In this document: piece by piece, positions 25,163 to 34,600 of the stretch | Position numbering within the stretch: the first letter of the stretch is position 1 | Layout: each line of letters opens with the position of its first letter | Program-made: the position numbers and the translations under genes | Notes under the pieces: model-generated | What the model was told of the DNA's origin: nothing | The model's input: the letters and a program-made list of their open reading frames with translations, nothing else | The model's database searches: none | Assembly (NCBI GenBank): GCA_027493525.1 | Contig: JAOSKN010000003.1 | Span: forward strand, 1,860,001-1,924,000 | Source: Planctomycetota bacterium | GTDB taxonomy: Bacteria > Planctomycetota > SZUA-567 > H5-PLA8 | DNA length: 64,000 bases | Direction of reading: 5' to 3'

Positions 25163-25596
25163 GATACGTAAAACCCTCTCAAGGCGCGCCCGCCCGGACG
25201 CCGGGTTGACCCTCAAGGGCCAGATGGGCGTCGGTGACGGCTCTATTATGTCGTTTTGTAGTGGTCCGTCAAGATACTGAGGATATTGCTTGTCTATATT
25301 ATCCTCAAAACCTCTCGGATAGCCGGTTTCGACCTGCTTCAGGGAAGTTGGAATCGCGTCAATGGGGGGTTCAAGAGGCGCTAAAACGATAACTGATTTG
25401 TCTTTGCAACATTAATTATATCAGTGAGTTACAATGACATCTGGGTCTGCTCATGAGGTACACAGTACCCGCGTGCTTTTTATACAGAATCCGTGAACGT
25501 CCGCCGGTTAAAGGACGTTACCACCCATGCGTGCAAGAGATCCAGGGGCTCGCGGCGGCAGACGCCTCCGGCCTGGACAAAGTCAGGAGGAATGAC
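25163..25596. other. AT-rich divergent promoter region, no gene seen
   Basis: This 434-bp gap between the Rieske gene (minus) and the toroid-protein gene (plus) is much AT-richer than its surroundings, especially 25240-25310 and 25385-25440. TTGCAA (25406) followed by TATATC about 10-20 bp on is a possible plus-strand promoter. Open frames running from 25453 into the toroid gene lack family sequence before ATG 25597. No RNA motif was recognised. Confidence 0.5.
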
Positions 25597-27141
25597 ATGG
25601 CTCGGCAAGACGAAATGGTTGAAGACGAACTCCTCGACGAGGAACTCGAAGAGGAAGAACAGGGGCCAGGGGGCGAAGGGTTCTTCGACTCCCTGTCTTC
25701 GCAGTTTGGCTCGGCGCCCTGGTGGGTGATCTCGGGGGCCTTCCACGCGCTGCTGCTGCTGCTGCTGACGTTGGTCGGCATGGCGCTGATGCGCGCCAAG
25801 GGCGACGACGTGGTGATCACCACGGACCTCGAGAAGAGCAAGCCGCCGGAGTACGACGAGAAGAAGCCGCGCGACGTGTTCAAGAACCCGGTTCCGGTGG
25901 ACAGCGACCAGCCGCCCGTCGAGAACCCGGTGGTGACGCACGAAGAGGTTGAGATTTCCGACCATGTCGAGACCGAGAACGACATGGACCAGGCGACGGC
26001 TAAGGGCGACGAGAACGCGATCAGCGACGTGCCCCTGGGCGGCGTGGGCACCGTGGCGGCGATCGGGCTGGGCGGCGGCGGCGGCGGCGCGTTCGGGCAC
26101 CGCACGGGCGGCGGCCGGCGGCGGCTGGCGATGCGCGGCGGCGGCGGCAAGGCGACCGAGTCGGCCGTGGACGCGGCGCTCAAGTGGCTCGCCGATCACC
26201 AGGAAGCCGATGGGCACTGGGACTGCATCAAGTACGGCGGCAAGGAAGCCGACGTGGCCAGCACCGGTTTGGCGCTCCTGGCCTTCCTCGGCGCCGGGCA
26301 CACCGAGAAGGTCGGCAAGTACAAGGACAACGTGAAGCGCGCGGCGGCCTGGCTGCGCAGCATCCAGAGCGACGACGGGAAGTACTACAAGCAGGGCGAG
26401 ACCCACGGCATCGGCTACCACCACGCGATCGCCGGGCTGGCCATGGCCGAGGCCGCGGGCATGGGCCGCGTCCCCGAGACCAAGGCCTCCGCGCAGAAGG
26501 GCGTCAACTACTCCATCGACACCCACCAGTGCGGCGACGCCTCCGACAAGCGCGGCTGGCGCTACGCGCCGAAGCAGGAAGGCGACCTCTCGGTCTCGGG
26601 CTGGTTCATCATGCAGCTCAAGTCGGCCAAGGTCGCGGGCCTGCAGGTCGATCCCGCCGGCTTCGAAGGCGCGATCAAGTTCCTCGACAGCGTCGAGGCC
26701 AAGGGCGCCGCGGGCGACAGCTACGGCGGCAACCGCTACGGCTACAAGGATCCCCAGAGCGTCGGCGTGCGCCGGACGGCCATCGGCAACCTCGGCCGCC
26801 AGTTCCTGGGCTGGAAGAAGGAAGACCTGCAGGGCGGCGTGGAGTGGTTCGTCCAGCAGGGCGGAACCCCGCAGTGGGGCGCCGCGGGCGGCAGCGTCGA
26901 TCTCTACTACTGGTACTACGGCACCCTCTGCGTCTTCCAGCAGGGCGGCGAGCTGTGGAAGAAGTGGAACGACGACATGAAGAAGGCCCTCTGCGACAAC
27001 CAGCGCAAGGGCGGCGACGAAGACGGTTCGTGGGATCCGGTCGGCGCCTACAGCCAGTACTGGGGCCGCGTCGGCCAGACGGCCCTCGGCTGCCTCTGCC
27101 TGGAAGTCTACTACCGCTACCTGCCGCTCTATAAAGAGTAA
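25597..27141 (+). CDS. Membrane-anchored squalene-cyclase-like (alpha/alpha toroid) protein
   Basis: A 514-residue protein with AGGAGG six bases before ATG 25597. Residues 1-30 are very acidic (DELLDEELEEEE). One transmembrane segment follows (WWVISGAFHALLLLLLTLVGMAL). A charged, proline-containing stalk leads to a Gly-rich linker (GLGGGGGGAFG), then repeated helices of the prenyltransferase/squalene-oxidase type (ALKWLADHQEADGHWD, GLALLAFLGAGHTEKVGKY, VDLYYWYYGTLCVFQQGG, YWGRVGQTALGCLCLEVYYRYLP). The DxDD motif of true hopene cyclases was not seen, so it is probably a binding or structural toroid rather than a cyclase. A paralog lies at 36185-37845. Confidence 0.82.
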   Translation: MARQDEMVEDELLDEELEEEEQGPGGEGFFDSLSSQFGSAPWWVISGAFHALLLLLLTLVGMALMRAKGDDVVITTDLEKSKPPEYDEKKPRDVFKNPVPVDSDQPPVENPVVTHEEVEISDHVETENDMDQATAKGDENAISDVPLGGVGTVAAIGLGGGGGGAFGHRTGGGRRRLAMRGGGGKATESAVDAALKWLADHQEADGHWDCIKYGGKEADVASTGLALLAFLGAGHTEKVGKYKDNVKRAAAWLRSIQSDDGKYYKQGETHGIGYHHAIAGLAMAEAAGMGRVPETKASAQKGVNYSIDTHQCGDASDKRGWRYAPKQEGDLSVSGWFIMQLKSAKVAGLQVDPAGFEGAIKFLDSVEAKGAAGDSYGGNRYGYKDPQSVGVRRTAIGNLGRQFLGWKKEDLQGGVEWFVQQGGTPQWGAAGGSVDLYYWYYGTLCVFQQGGELWKKWNDDMKKALCDNQRKGGDEDGSWDPVGAYSQYWGRVGQTALGCLCLEVYYRYLPLYKE

Positions 27142-27143
27142 CG

Positions 27144-27205
27144 CGGCAGAGCGCACGCACGCAAGCCATGTCGAAGCCGGCCCCGGAAACGGGGCCGGTT
27201 TTTTT
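27144..27205. repeat. 62-bp repeat, copy 1 (contains terminator)
   Basis: Nearly identical to 30138-30200, with one loop substitution. Both contain GGCAGAGCGCACGCACGC, AAGCCATGTCGAAG and a terminator hairpin. The two copies bracket the kinase gene 27429-29702. Confidence 0.9.
27177..27205 (+). terminator. Intrinsic terminator after the toroid gene
   Basis: A perfect 9-bp stem (CCGGCCCCG with CGGGGCCGG) closed by a GAAA tetraloop and followed by seven T residues, 35 bp after the stop codon at 27141. Confidence 0.93.
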
Positions 27206-27428
27206 GCCCTGCGATTCATCGGGAACCGGCCCGTTGATGCCACGGCTGCGCGCGGTACACTGCACCTTACTCGACCTCCAGCAGAGGGCGCGATCTTGAA
27301 CCTAAACGACCGGACCAACCACGGATTCAGGATGAAGATTGTGCCTGAATTGGTGATGCATTAGGATGCGTGAAATGTGGACCGCTGCTACGGCTTCCGG
27401 TCAGTCCGCCAGGAATACACGGTGAGCC

Positions 27429-29702
27429 ATGCCGGGAAAGTCGCCTCATGGTCCCGTATCCGAGACCTGTGATCTGTCGGCCTCGGATCGCGAAATCGTT
27501 CGGCGTTATCTGGAGCTTCACCTGTCTGGCCAAGCGCCTTCCCAGGAACAGTACCTGTCTAACCTCAATTCGGACGAGCGCCGCCTGCGATGCCAGGACC
27601 TTCTCGCGGAAGCGCTGAAAACTACAGCCCAAACGCACCTTGCCTCAACGGAACCGGAGGGGCTCCCCTCCATTTCCGGCTTCCGTGTGGAGAGGCGGTT
27701 GGGAGCCGGCGGTCTGGGTGCGGTCTATGCCGCCTTCGACGAAACGCTTCGCCGGAAGGTCGCGCTGAAAGTACTGCACGCGGCTGACTTCGACAAACAC
27801 CGGGCCCGTGTGCTGGAGGAGGCACGCCGCGCCGCCGGCCTGCACCACCCGAACATTGTCACCATTTATTCGGTCTCTGAAGACACAGCCCGGCCTGCCA
27901 TCGTGATGGAGCGCGTCGAGGGCTTTGCCATCGACCGAGCGGCGGCATCCCTCACCCATGCGCAGAAAGCACGCATGCTGCTAAAGTGCGCCGACGCCCT
28001 GGCCCATGCGCACGAAAAGGGCATCGTCCACCGCGACCTGAAACCGGAAAACATTCTGGTTCGGCCCGAATCCCTGGAACCCAAGATCCTGGATTTTGGT
28101 CTGGCCATCTCCATGGAATCCTACCGGCACGAATCCGGGCAGTTCGCCGGCACGCCGCTGTATGCCTCGCCGGAGCAGGCGCGGGGAGACTCCCCCACAA
28201 CGTCCTCGGACATCTTTTCATTCGGTATCTTGATGTATAAATTGCTGGTCGGATGCGAACCGTTCCAGGGAGATAGTTACCAGGAAATCTTCCGGAAGAT
28301 TACTACGCAAGATCCGCCCTTTCCCCGCGGCCAGGATCGTTCCATTCCGGAAGACTTACAGGCCATCTGCCTGGCCTGCCTGGCGCGAGACCCCTCCTCA
28401 CGCCCCAACGCCGCAGCACTCGCCGCGGACCTGGCACGCGTCCTTGCGGGCGAGCCGGCACGCCTGAGGCCCGCCCTCTATTCCGATCTCCTCAGGCGCA
28501 GGCTTGCCGCGCACATGGACGAACTGGAACAGTGGCACGGCCAGGGAATCGTGGCCTCATCCGAATATGACCGGCTCTATGCGGTCTATCGCCGCATGCT
28601 GGCCGACGAAGACCATTGGATCGTCGATGCGCGCCGCCTGTCCTGGCCGCAGGTGGCGCTTTACGGAGGCGTCTGGCTGGTCGTGGTGGGGATTATCCTC
28701 CTGGTCTGGCTGGGATGGGATGATCTGCCTGCGTGGGCGCGCTGGCTTGGACCGCTCACGGGTTGCGCAGGGCTCGTGGCGGCCGGAGTCTGGGCATACC
28801 GCCGGCAAGATGTGCTGGCCGCCGCTGCCTTTCTGGCTGCAAGTGCACTGAGTGCCGTTCCTGCTGTCTTGTCTTTCCTGGCTGAAGCAGGGATCGCCGC
28901 GACGAGGCCGGAGGCCGTAGATCGGATCCTCGGCGAACCGTTCTCCAATGCGCAGTTCCTGGTCGCGGCCCTTGTTGGCCTGCTGGGATCGCTTTATGGC
29001 CTAGCCCGATTGCGACTCACGGCGTTTGCCTGGACAACCATGGTCCTCTCTGCTTTGACATACTGGGGCTTGCTTCTCATCTTCGACTGGTTGGGCCTTC
29101 CAACCGAACGCAAGGCGCTTTGGCTCCTGCCCCTCGTTTCACTAGAGGCGGTTGCCCTTTGTTTCGAGAATTGGCGACAAGTACGCTGGGCGCTGCCATT
29201 TCACTTGCTGGCTTTGGCCGTCCTTGTGTTAGGGCTGGATGTCATGGCGGTCTGCGGACCCACTTCCACGATGATCGGTTTAGAGGAGTGGATTCCGCAA
29301 GATCGGCAGATTTACCTGTCACTAACATTCAATGGGTTGTTGATGCTGGCCGTGATGATCGTCATAGAGCGTTCCGGCAGCCTGGATCTCAGGCGTGGCA
29401 GTACCGCCCTAGAATGGCTAGTGCCGATCCACCTGCTCGTCCCACTCTACGAGAACGCCGCATTGGAGCAGCATGCTGGGCACTTAGCCTTTTACCTCAT
29501 CGTAGTTTTCGGGCTGTTGGCGCTCTCGCCGTGGCGGAACCGAGTCCGCCTGCTGCTGGGAGGTTTGGCAGGCCTGTTCTGGGGCAGTCACCTGCTTGTC
29601 AAAAACGAATTCGTGTCCTCCGTACCATTCGCCGCCGCGCTTTGCGTCTTGGGCTTCGGCGTAAGCATCGGGACCTACCTATACCTGCGGATGAAACCCT
29701 AA
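27429..29702 (+). CDS. Ser/Thr protein kinase with large polytopic membrane domain
   Basis: A 757-residue receptor-like kinase. A 70-residue N-terminal helical region (SASDREIVRRYLELHLSG) precedes the kinase domain (about 80-345; RLGAGGLGAVY, VALKVL, HRDLKPEN, DFGLA, SPEQ; all catalytic residues intact). A helical linker carrying KxxW-type charged residues follows. From about residue 410 to the end there are roughly ten hydrophobic segments resembling DUF2157-type membrane proteins, ending TYLYLRMKP. It lies alone between two copies of a 62-bp terminator repeat, suggesting that it was inserted as a unit. A signal sensed in the membrane is plausible; ligand unknown. Confidence 0.87.
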   Translation: MPGKSPHGPVSETCDLSASDREIVRRYLELHLSGQAPSQEQYLSNLNSDERRLRCQDLLAEALKTTAQTHLASTEPEGLPSISGFRVERRLGAGGLGAVYAAFDETLRRKVALKVLHAADFDKHRARVLEEARRAAGLHHPNIVTIYSVSEDTARPAIVMERVEGFAIDRAAASLTHAQKARMLLKCADALAHAHEKGIVHRDLKPENILVRPESLEPKILDFGLAISMESYRHESGQFAGTPLYASPEQARGDSPTTSSDIFSFGILMYKLLVGCEPFQGDSYQEIFRKITTQDPPFPRGQDRSIPEDLQAICLACLARDPSSRPNAAALAADLARVLAGEPARLRPALYSDLLRRRLAAHMDELEQWHGQGIVASSEYDRLYAVYRRMLADEDHWIVDARRLSWPQVALYGGVWLVVVGIILLVWLGWDDLPAWARWLGPLTGCAGLVAAGVWAYRRQDVLAAAAFLAASALSAVPAVLSFLAEAGIAATRPEAVDRILGEPFSNAQFLVAALVGLLGSLYGLARLRLTAFAWTTMVLSALTYWGLLLIFDWLGLPTERKALWLLPLVSLEAVALCFENWRQVRWALPFHLLALAVLVLGLDVMAVCGPTSTMIGLEEWIPQDRQIYLSLTFNGLLMLAVMIVIERSGSLDLRRGSTALEWLVPIHLLVPLYENAALEQHAGHLAFYLIVVFGLLALSPWRNRVRLLLGGLAGLFWGSHLLVKNEFVSSVPFAAALCVLGFGVSIGTYLYLRMKP

Positions 29703-29865
29703 GCGGCCTTGCGGTGCGAATTCAAGGAATATGCGCCGGTCACTTTGACCGTGATCGAGGAGTGAGCGAGGAGCATATTTGGAGAACATCTGCAACGAGC
29801 GAACGACGAAGAGCACGGTCAAAAGGGCCAAGCAGATACTTGAAAGCGCACCGAAAGGCCGCTTT
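29701..29865. repeat. Long imperfect inverted repeat after the kinase gene
   Basis: The left arm (29701 to about 29750) and the reverse complement of the right arm (about 29817-29865) share AAGCGGCCTT, CGGTGCG, TTCAAG and TTTGACCGTG in order, with a few mismatches and a one-base length difference. The arms include the last base pair of the kinase stop. This could be a mobile-element relic or a structured 3' RNA. No gene was found inside. Confidence 0.7.
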
Positions 29866-30137
29866 GTATAGTGACTCACTCAGATTGTCGTTTATGCGCC
29901 GGGCATTGGGGCCGAGATCGAGGCGCGCCGAGGCCCTTCGCGTGACCTGCGGCAACTCAGCATCAAGTGTTCAGCCCTGCCCCGTTGCGATGGGCAAGTT
30001 GCGTTGTAGTGCTAAGTCAGCCTACCAGGAACGCCACCTCTCGCGTTGAGGTGTTTGACCATTCGTAAGCTCGGGCAAGGTTGGGCCCAAGCTTCGGGAA
30101 ATAGGCTAAGGTGCAGTGGGATATTGAGTTGGGATGG
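29866..30137. other. Intergenic stretch, no gene seen
   Basis: No frame with recognisable protein sequence and no RNA motif was found. Base composition is lower in GC than flanking coding DNA. It sits between the long inverted repeat and the second copy of the 62-bp terminator repeat, consistent with insertion or rearrangement debris. Confidence 0.4.
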
Positions 30138-30200
30138 CGGCAGAGCGCACGCACGCAAGCCATGTCGAAGCCGGCCCCGAAAACGGGGCCGGTTTTTTTT
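30138..30200. repeat. 62-bp repeat, copy 2 (contains terminator)
   Basis: Second copy of the repeat at 27144-27205, in the same orientation. The only clear internal change is in the hairpin loop (AAAA instead of GAAA), with one extra T. Confidence 0.9.
30171..30200 (+). terminator. Intrinsic terminator (duplicate copy)
   Basis: The same 9-bp perfect stem as at 27177, with an AAAA loop and eight T residues. It now ends no adjacent gene: the preceding coding region stops at 29702. This makes duplication or insertion likely. Confidence 0.9.
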
Positions 30201-30327
30201 GCGCCCGGCGAGCCCTTACCTTCCAGGAAAATATTCCAACCGATTCCAATCCGTGCGGTTAAGTTATATGTCCTCCTCTCGACGGGCATCCGGGCGATTC
30301 TCATACGCAGGCTTGGGGGTGCAATAC

Positions 30328-31668
30328 ATGCCAACTCCCGAAGACGCGTTGTTCGGCCGCATCGCCATCCACATGCATTTGGCCGCCCAAGAGCATGTTG
30401 CGTTCTGTCTTCAGCTTCAGGCCCATGACCAAGCCGCGGGCCAGCCACGCCGTTCGCTGGGCCAGATCATGGTCGAGCGCGGCTACATCACGCCGCCACA
30501 GGTCAATCTGATCCTTGAAGAGCAAAAGCGCCGCGGCGGGCCGAAGATGATCGGCCCTTATGAGGTCGTCGGCAAGCTGGGCGAAGGCGGAATGGGGGCC
30601 GTCTACCGCGCCCGAGTACCGCAGACAGGGGCCGAAGTCGCGCTCAAGGTATTGCCGCGCAAGCATGCGGATAACGCGGCTTTTATATCCCGTTTTGACC
30701 GCGAGGCGCGCATCGGGATGGAATTGGAACATCCGAATATTGTCCGGACCCTCGACATGGGTGAAGACCATGGCGTTCATTTCATGGCGCTCGAGGTTGT
30801 CGAGGGCGGAGATGTCCGTAAGTTGTTGAAGGAGCGCAATATCTTGACGGAGAGCGAGGCCTTGGGTATTGCCCGAGACGTGGCCTTCGCCTTGCAGTAC
30901 GCCCATGAGCGGGGCCTTGTCCACAGGGACGTTAAACCCGCCAATATCATGTTCGACCGGGAGGGCCGAACGCGACTCAGCGATTTCGGCTTGGTGAAAC
31001 AGACGGATCCCGAGGCCTCGCACCTGACCCAGACCGGTTACATGGTCGGAACGGCGCACTATATCGCCCCAGAGCAGGCCCGTGGCCAGAAAGACGTAGA
31101 TATCCGCGCCGACATCTATGCCTTGGGCGCCACCCTCTACCACATGGTGACTGGCCAGACTCCATTCTCCGGCGATACGCCGATGGCCGTGATGGCGAAG
31201 CACCTTTCCGAGGAACTTACCGCGCCGGATGAGATTAATCCCTCGTTGGGGGACGGCTGCGTCTCACTCATCGAGAAGATGATGGCCAAGGACCGCGAGG
31301 ACCGCTATGCCACGCCAGGCGACGCGGCCTACGACATGGAGTGCGTACTGCGGGGAGAGGAGCCTGAAGGGGCCACGCTGGGCGAGGGCAGTTCGAGCGT
31401 TAAAGTGAGCCCCAAGCGCCAGGCGCGGGTGCGGCAGCGCTTCGAGGCCATAAAGGCCCGCCCCGAACGCCCTCGCGGGCGCACGCGCACTTCTCAGCAG
31501 AAGATCGTTCCGCCGGAACGCGGAGGTACGCCCGGCCGGGGAATTCCCGCGCGCCGGTCCTCGGCCCAGATTGTGCCGCTTGAGGTCCCCCGGAACCGCA
31601 AACGGGGCAGCTTCCCGAGCGCCAAAAGCCCTCTCGCCGTTTGGAATCCAAGCACTCCGTACGCCTGA
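30328..31668 (+). CDS. Ser/Thr protein kinase with MshEN-like N-terminal helices
   Basis: A 446-residue kinase. The N-terminal 60 residues include LGQIMVERGYITPPQVNLILEEQKR-like helices, the pattern of MshEN/GspE N-terminal modules that in some proteins bind cyclic-di-GMP. The kinase domain follows (GKLGEGGMGAVY, VALKVL, HRDVKPAN, SDFGLVK, APEQARG) with all catalytic residues. The C-terminal 90 residues are basic and disordered. The start ATG 30328 has a G-rich element upstream; an earlier in-frame ATG at 30268 is possible. The end overlaps the next gene's TTG start by 28 bp, so it is probably coupled to the giant exported protein. Confidence 0.85.
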   Translation: MPTPEDALFGRIAIHMHLAAQEHVAFCLQLQAHDQAAGQPRRSLGQIMVERGYITPPQVNLILEEQKRRGGPKMIGPYEVVGKLGEGGMGAVYRARVPQTGAEVALKVLPRKHADNAAFISRFDREARIGMELEHPNIVRTLDMGEDHGVHFMALEVVEGGDVRKLLKERNILTESEALGIARDVAFALQYAHERGLVHRDVKPANIMFDREGRTRLSDFGLVKQTDPEASHLTQTGYMVGTAHYIAPEQARGQKDVDIRADIYALGATLYHMVTGQTPFSGDTPMAVMAKHLSEELTAPDEINPSLGDGCVSLIEKMMAKDREDRYATPGDAAYDMECVLRGEEPEGATLGEGSSSVKVSPKRQARVRQRFEAIKARPERPRGRTRTSQQKIVPPERGGTPGRGIPARRSSAQIVPLEVPRNRKRGSFPSAKSPLAVWNPSTPYA

Positions 31669-34600
31669 CCGGGCCGGTCGTCTTCATGGTCCTTGGCGTA
31701 CTGGCCTTGGGCGTCGGCGTGGGCATGGTGCTTAATGCTGGCGATCCTGAAACGCCTTACGGGCACGGGCAGATCCCTGCATCCAAAGCCAAAACGGAAG
31801 ACGTTTCCGGCAAGGCCCCGCCGGAGCGTCCGAAGACGGCCTTCCTTGACGCTTCGAAGACAGCGCACGCGCCGCCGAAGGAACCTGAGGTTTCCGGCGC
31901 GAGAGAAGACTACGCCCGCAAGCAACTCGACCTGCTCTTGATGGAGCAGCGCGCCGGGAAGACCGCCCCAGACGCGTTGCGCCGGAAGTTCGAGGACTTC
32001 CTGCGGAGCTATTCCACCACCAAGGCAGGGCAGGAAGCGGCGACCGTGCTGAAAGCGTTGCCCGCCGCGCCCCTTCCGCCGGAAGTCACCGAAAAGATCG
32101 GGTTGCCTTTCAAGGCGACTTTCGATGCATCGCTCAAGGGTTGGCGCGTGTTCGACGTAAGCGGCCTCAAGGAAGGTCCTTCGCGCTGGGTGGGCAAAGG
32201 CTCAAGTGTAGTACAAGAAACGAATGCCTTTGGACCGCCGCTAACGGTAGATGGCCGCGATGTTGGCGGGGGCGGCAGTCATCTGATCTTGCAAGGCGGC
32301 GAGTTCAGGGAGGGCAAACTCCAGCTTCATGTACTCCCCAACGACGACGATGGCTTGGGCGTGCTCTTTCATCACCGCGACGAAGCGAACTACTATCGTT
32401 TTTATATGCGCGCCGAATCGAGACTCGCGACCCTCATATGTCTTAGCCATGGCCAGATCACGGAACTGGCTCGCAGCTTCTTCGCTTACAATCCCAGGAC
32501 GGCGAAAGAGGTGGAAATACTCTGGGGCGCCGGGCGGATGCAAGTGCTTGTCGATAAAAGGGATTTATTCGGCATCGTCCCCGAGCCTCCGCCGGCATCG
32601 AATCAAGGGGGCACGGTTGGGCTGGGAAGCTACGGCAACGCCGGTGGGTCTTACGGCGATCTGCGCGTGGACCCGCTCTTGGCCGCCGAGCGCCAGGCCT
32701 TGCTCGATGGTAAATTGTTGTCGCCGGGAAGCTCGACGGCATCCACCGGGCGGGAAAGCCCCTATACGGCCCGCTGGTCCAAACTTGCGCTCGACGGTCC
32801 TGGGCCAGGGCGGCGTCCCTACCTCGTCACGGCCATGACCTACGATCGCAAGCGCAAGCGCAGCGTTTTGTACGGAGGAGAATATCAGAACGATTTGTGG
32901 GCCCTGGACCTGGACGCGCATAAGTGGACGTGTCTCCTGCCCAACGACCCCAAGGGACCCGAGACCGGGAAAACCCGGCCGCCAGCCACGATTCAACACA
33001 ATTTCCATTACGACGAAGGCCAGGACTTGTATTGGCTTAATTTCGCCTGGTGCTACGACCCCAATGCGAAAACGTGGCAGGAACAGAAGCAGCTTATCCG
33101 CAACGCCCAGGTCCCCATCAACTCGATCAATCAAGGCATGCTATACGATCCGGACGGAAAGCGCTTTCTGATCAACGGCGATGGCGGGCAGTCCAACATC
33201 TGGTTTTTCCTGTACCCCGGCGACCGGAAGATCGAACCGTTGCCTTCCGTTACGCCAGCGTGGGTCTGGCGATACGGGGGGCTCTTTTACGATTCCACTC
33301 GAAAGGCCTTTGTCGTGTTTCCCTGCGTCAATTTTGGGGACGACACCTGGGTGCTGGATGCGAAGACCAGGCAGTGGAGGGAGCTTAGGCCGGAAGTTCG
33401 ACCCCAGCCTCGAACGTACCATCGTTTGGTCTTTGACGAACGTTTGGGCGTGGGTGTCATGGCGGGAGGACGAGACAAGGATAATAAGTCGTTCATGGAC
33501 CTGTGGGTCTACGAGACGGCCGCCGAGCGCTGGATCGCGGTTCCATACCAGGGAGAAGCGCCTTCAGGCGACGCCGCTTGCGCGGCGACGGCATACGATG
33601 CCGCTCATGACGTAACGGTCTATCTGGATGGCAATGGGAATACCTGGACACTGGAACTGAAACTGAATGCGGCGATTCCCACAAAGACGGTTGTGCCTGA
33701 AGCTGCTCTGGTAACTGAGCCTTCGAAACCTGCAACCCCTTCGAGTGACGGGCCAGGGATCGGCGAAGTCGGGCATACCGACGCCGATGGTTGGATCACG
33801 GCCTTCAACGGCAAAGATCTGCAAGGGTGGGGAGTGTACAACGAGCCCGCGCGCGTCGAGGCAGGCGCCATGGTGCTGGAAGGAAAGTCCGACATCGGCT
33901 GGCGCTTGAATCGGGAAGACTACGAAATTCGGGGGCAGTTGCAGGTCGAACGCGCTTCTGCGAGCAATTACTTTGGCACTATCAAGTTACACCGGGCGGG
34001 CGGAGCGATCGCTTCGTTGGCGTTGAAGGCGGATGGCGGCGTTTCCTGCGCGCAGGACAATAATAAGATCCAGGAAGCGCCCGGCGTTCTAAAACCGATG
34101 CAATGGCAGTCGTTTCAGTTGCGCGTAGTTAATGGGCGGCTGGACTTTTCGCTGGCGGGAAAGGAAATCCTCACGTCGGCCGTCCCGAAGGTAATGGCGA
34201 CTATGCTCAACCTGTTCGGCTCCTTTGACGCCAAGCAATCGAGCCGCTGGCGGTTGAAGGAGCTGGCTTGGCGGCCCCTGGATGCTGGCGGCAAGCCCGT
34301 GCGTCTTCCCGCGGCCAAGGAAGCCGGCCAAAAGGACCCCGAAGGCTGGGTCTGCCTGTTCAACGAGAGAGATCTTTCTGGCTGGGAAACGCTCCGTGGC
34401 AAGCCGCAAGCGGCTGAAGGGGCCTTGCACCTCAAGGGAGCGGACGAGATTTCATTGCCGCTGGCTGAAACCGACTTTGAGGTTCGCGGCGAAGTTCAAT
34501 TGTACGACAAGGCCCCGAATCAACATGTCGGATCGCTGGCCATTCGCAGGCCAGGCAAGGACCGCAAAGGAGGGCTGCTCTTGGCCTGGTTCTGGGATGG

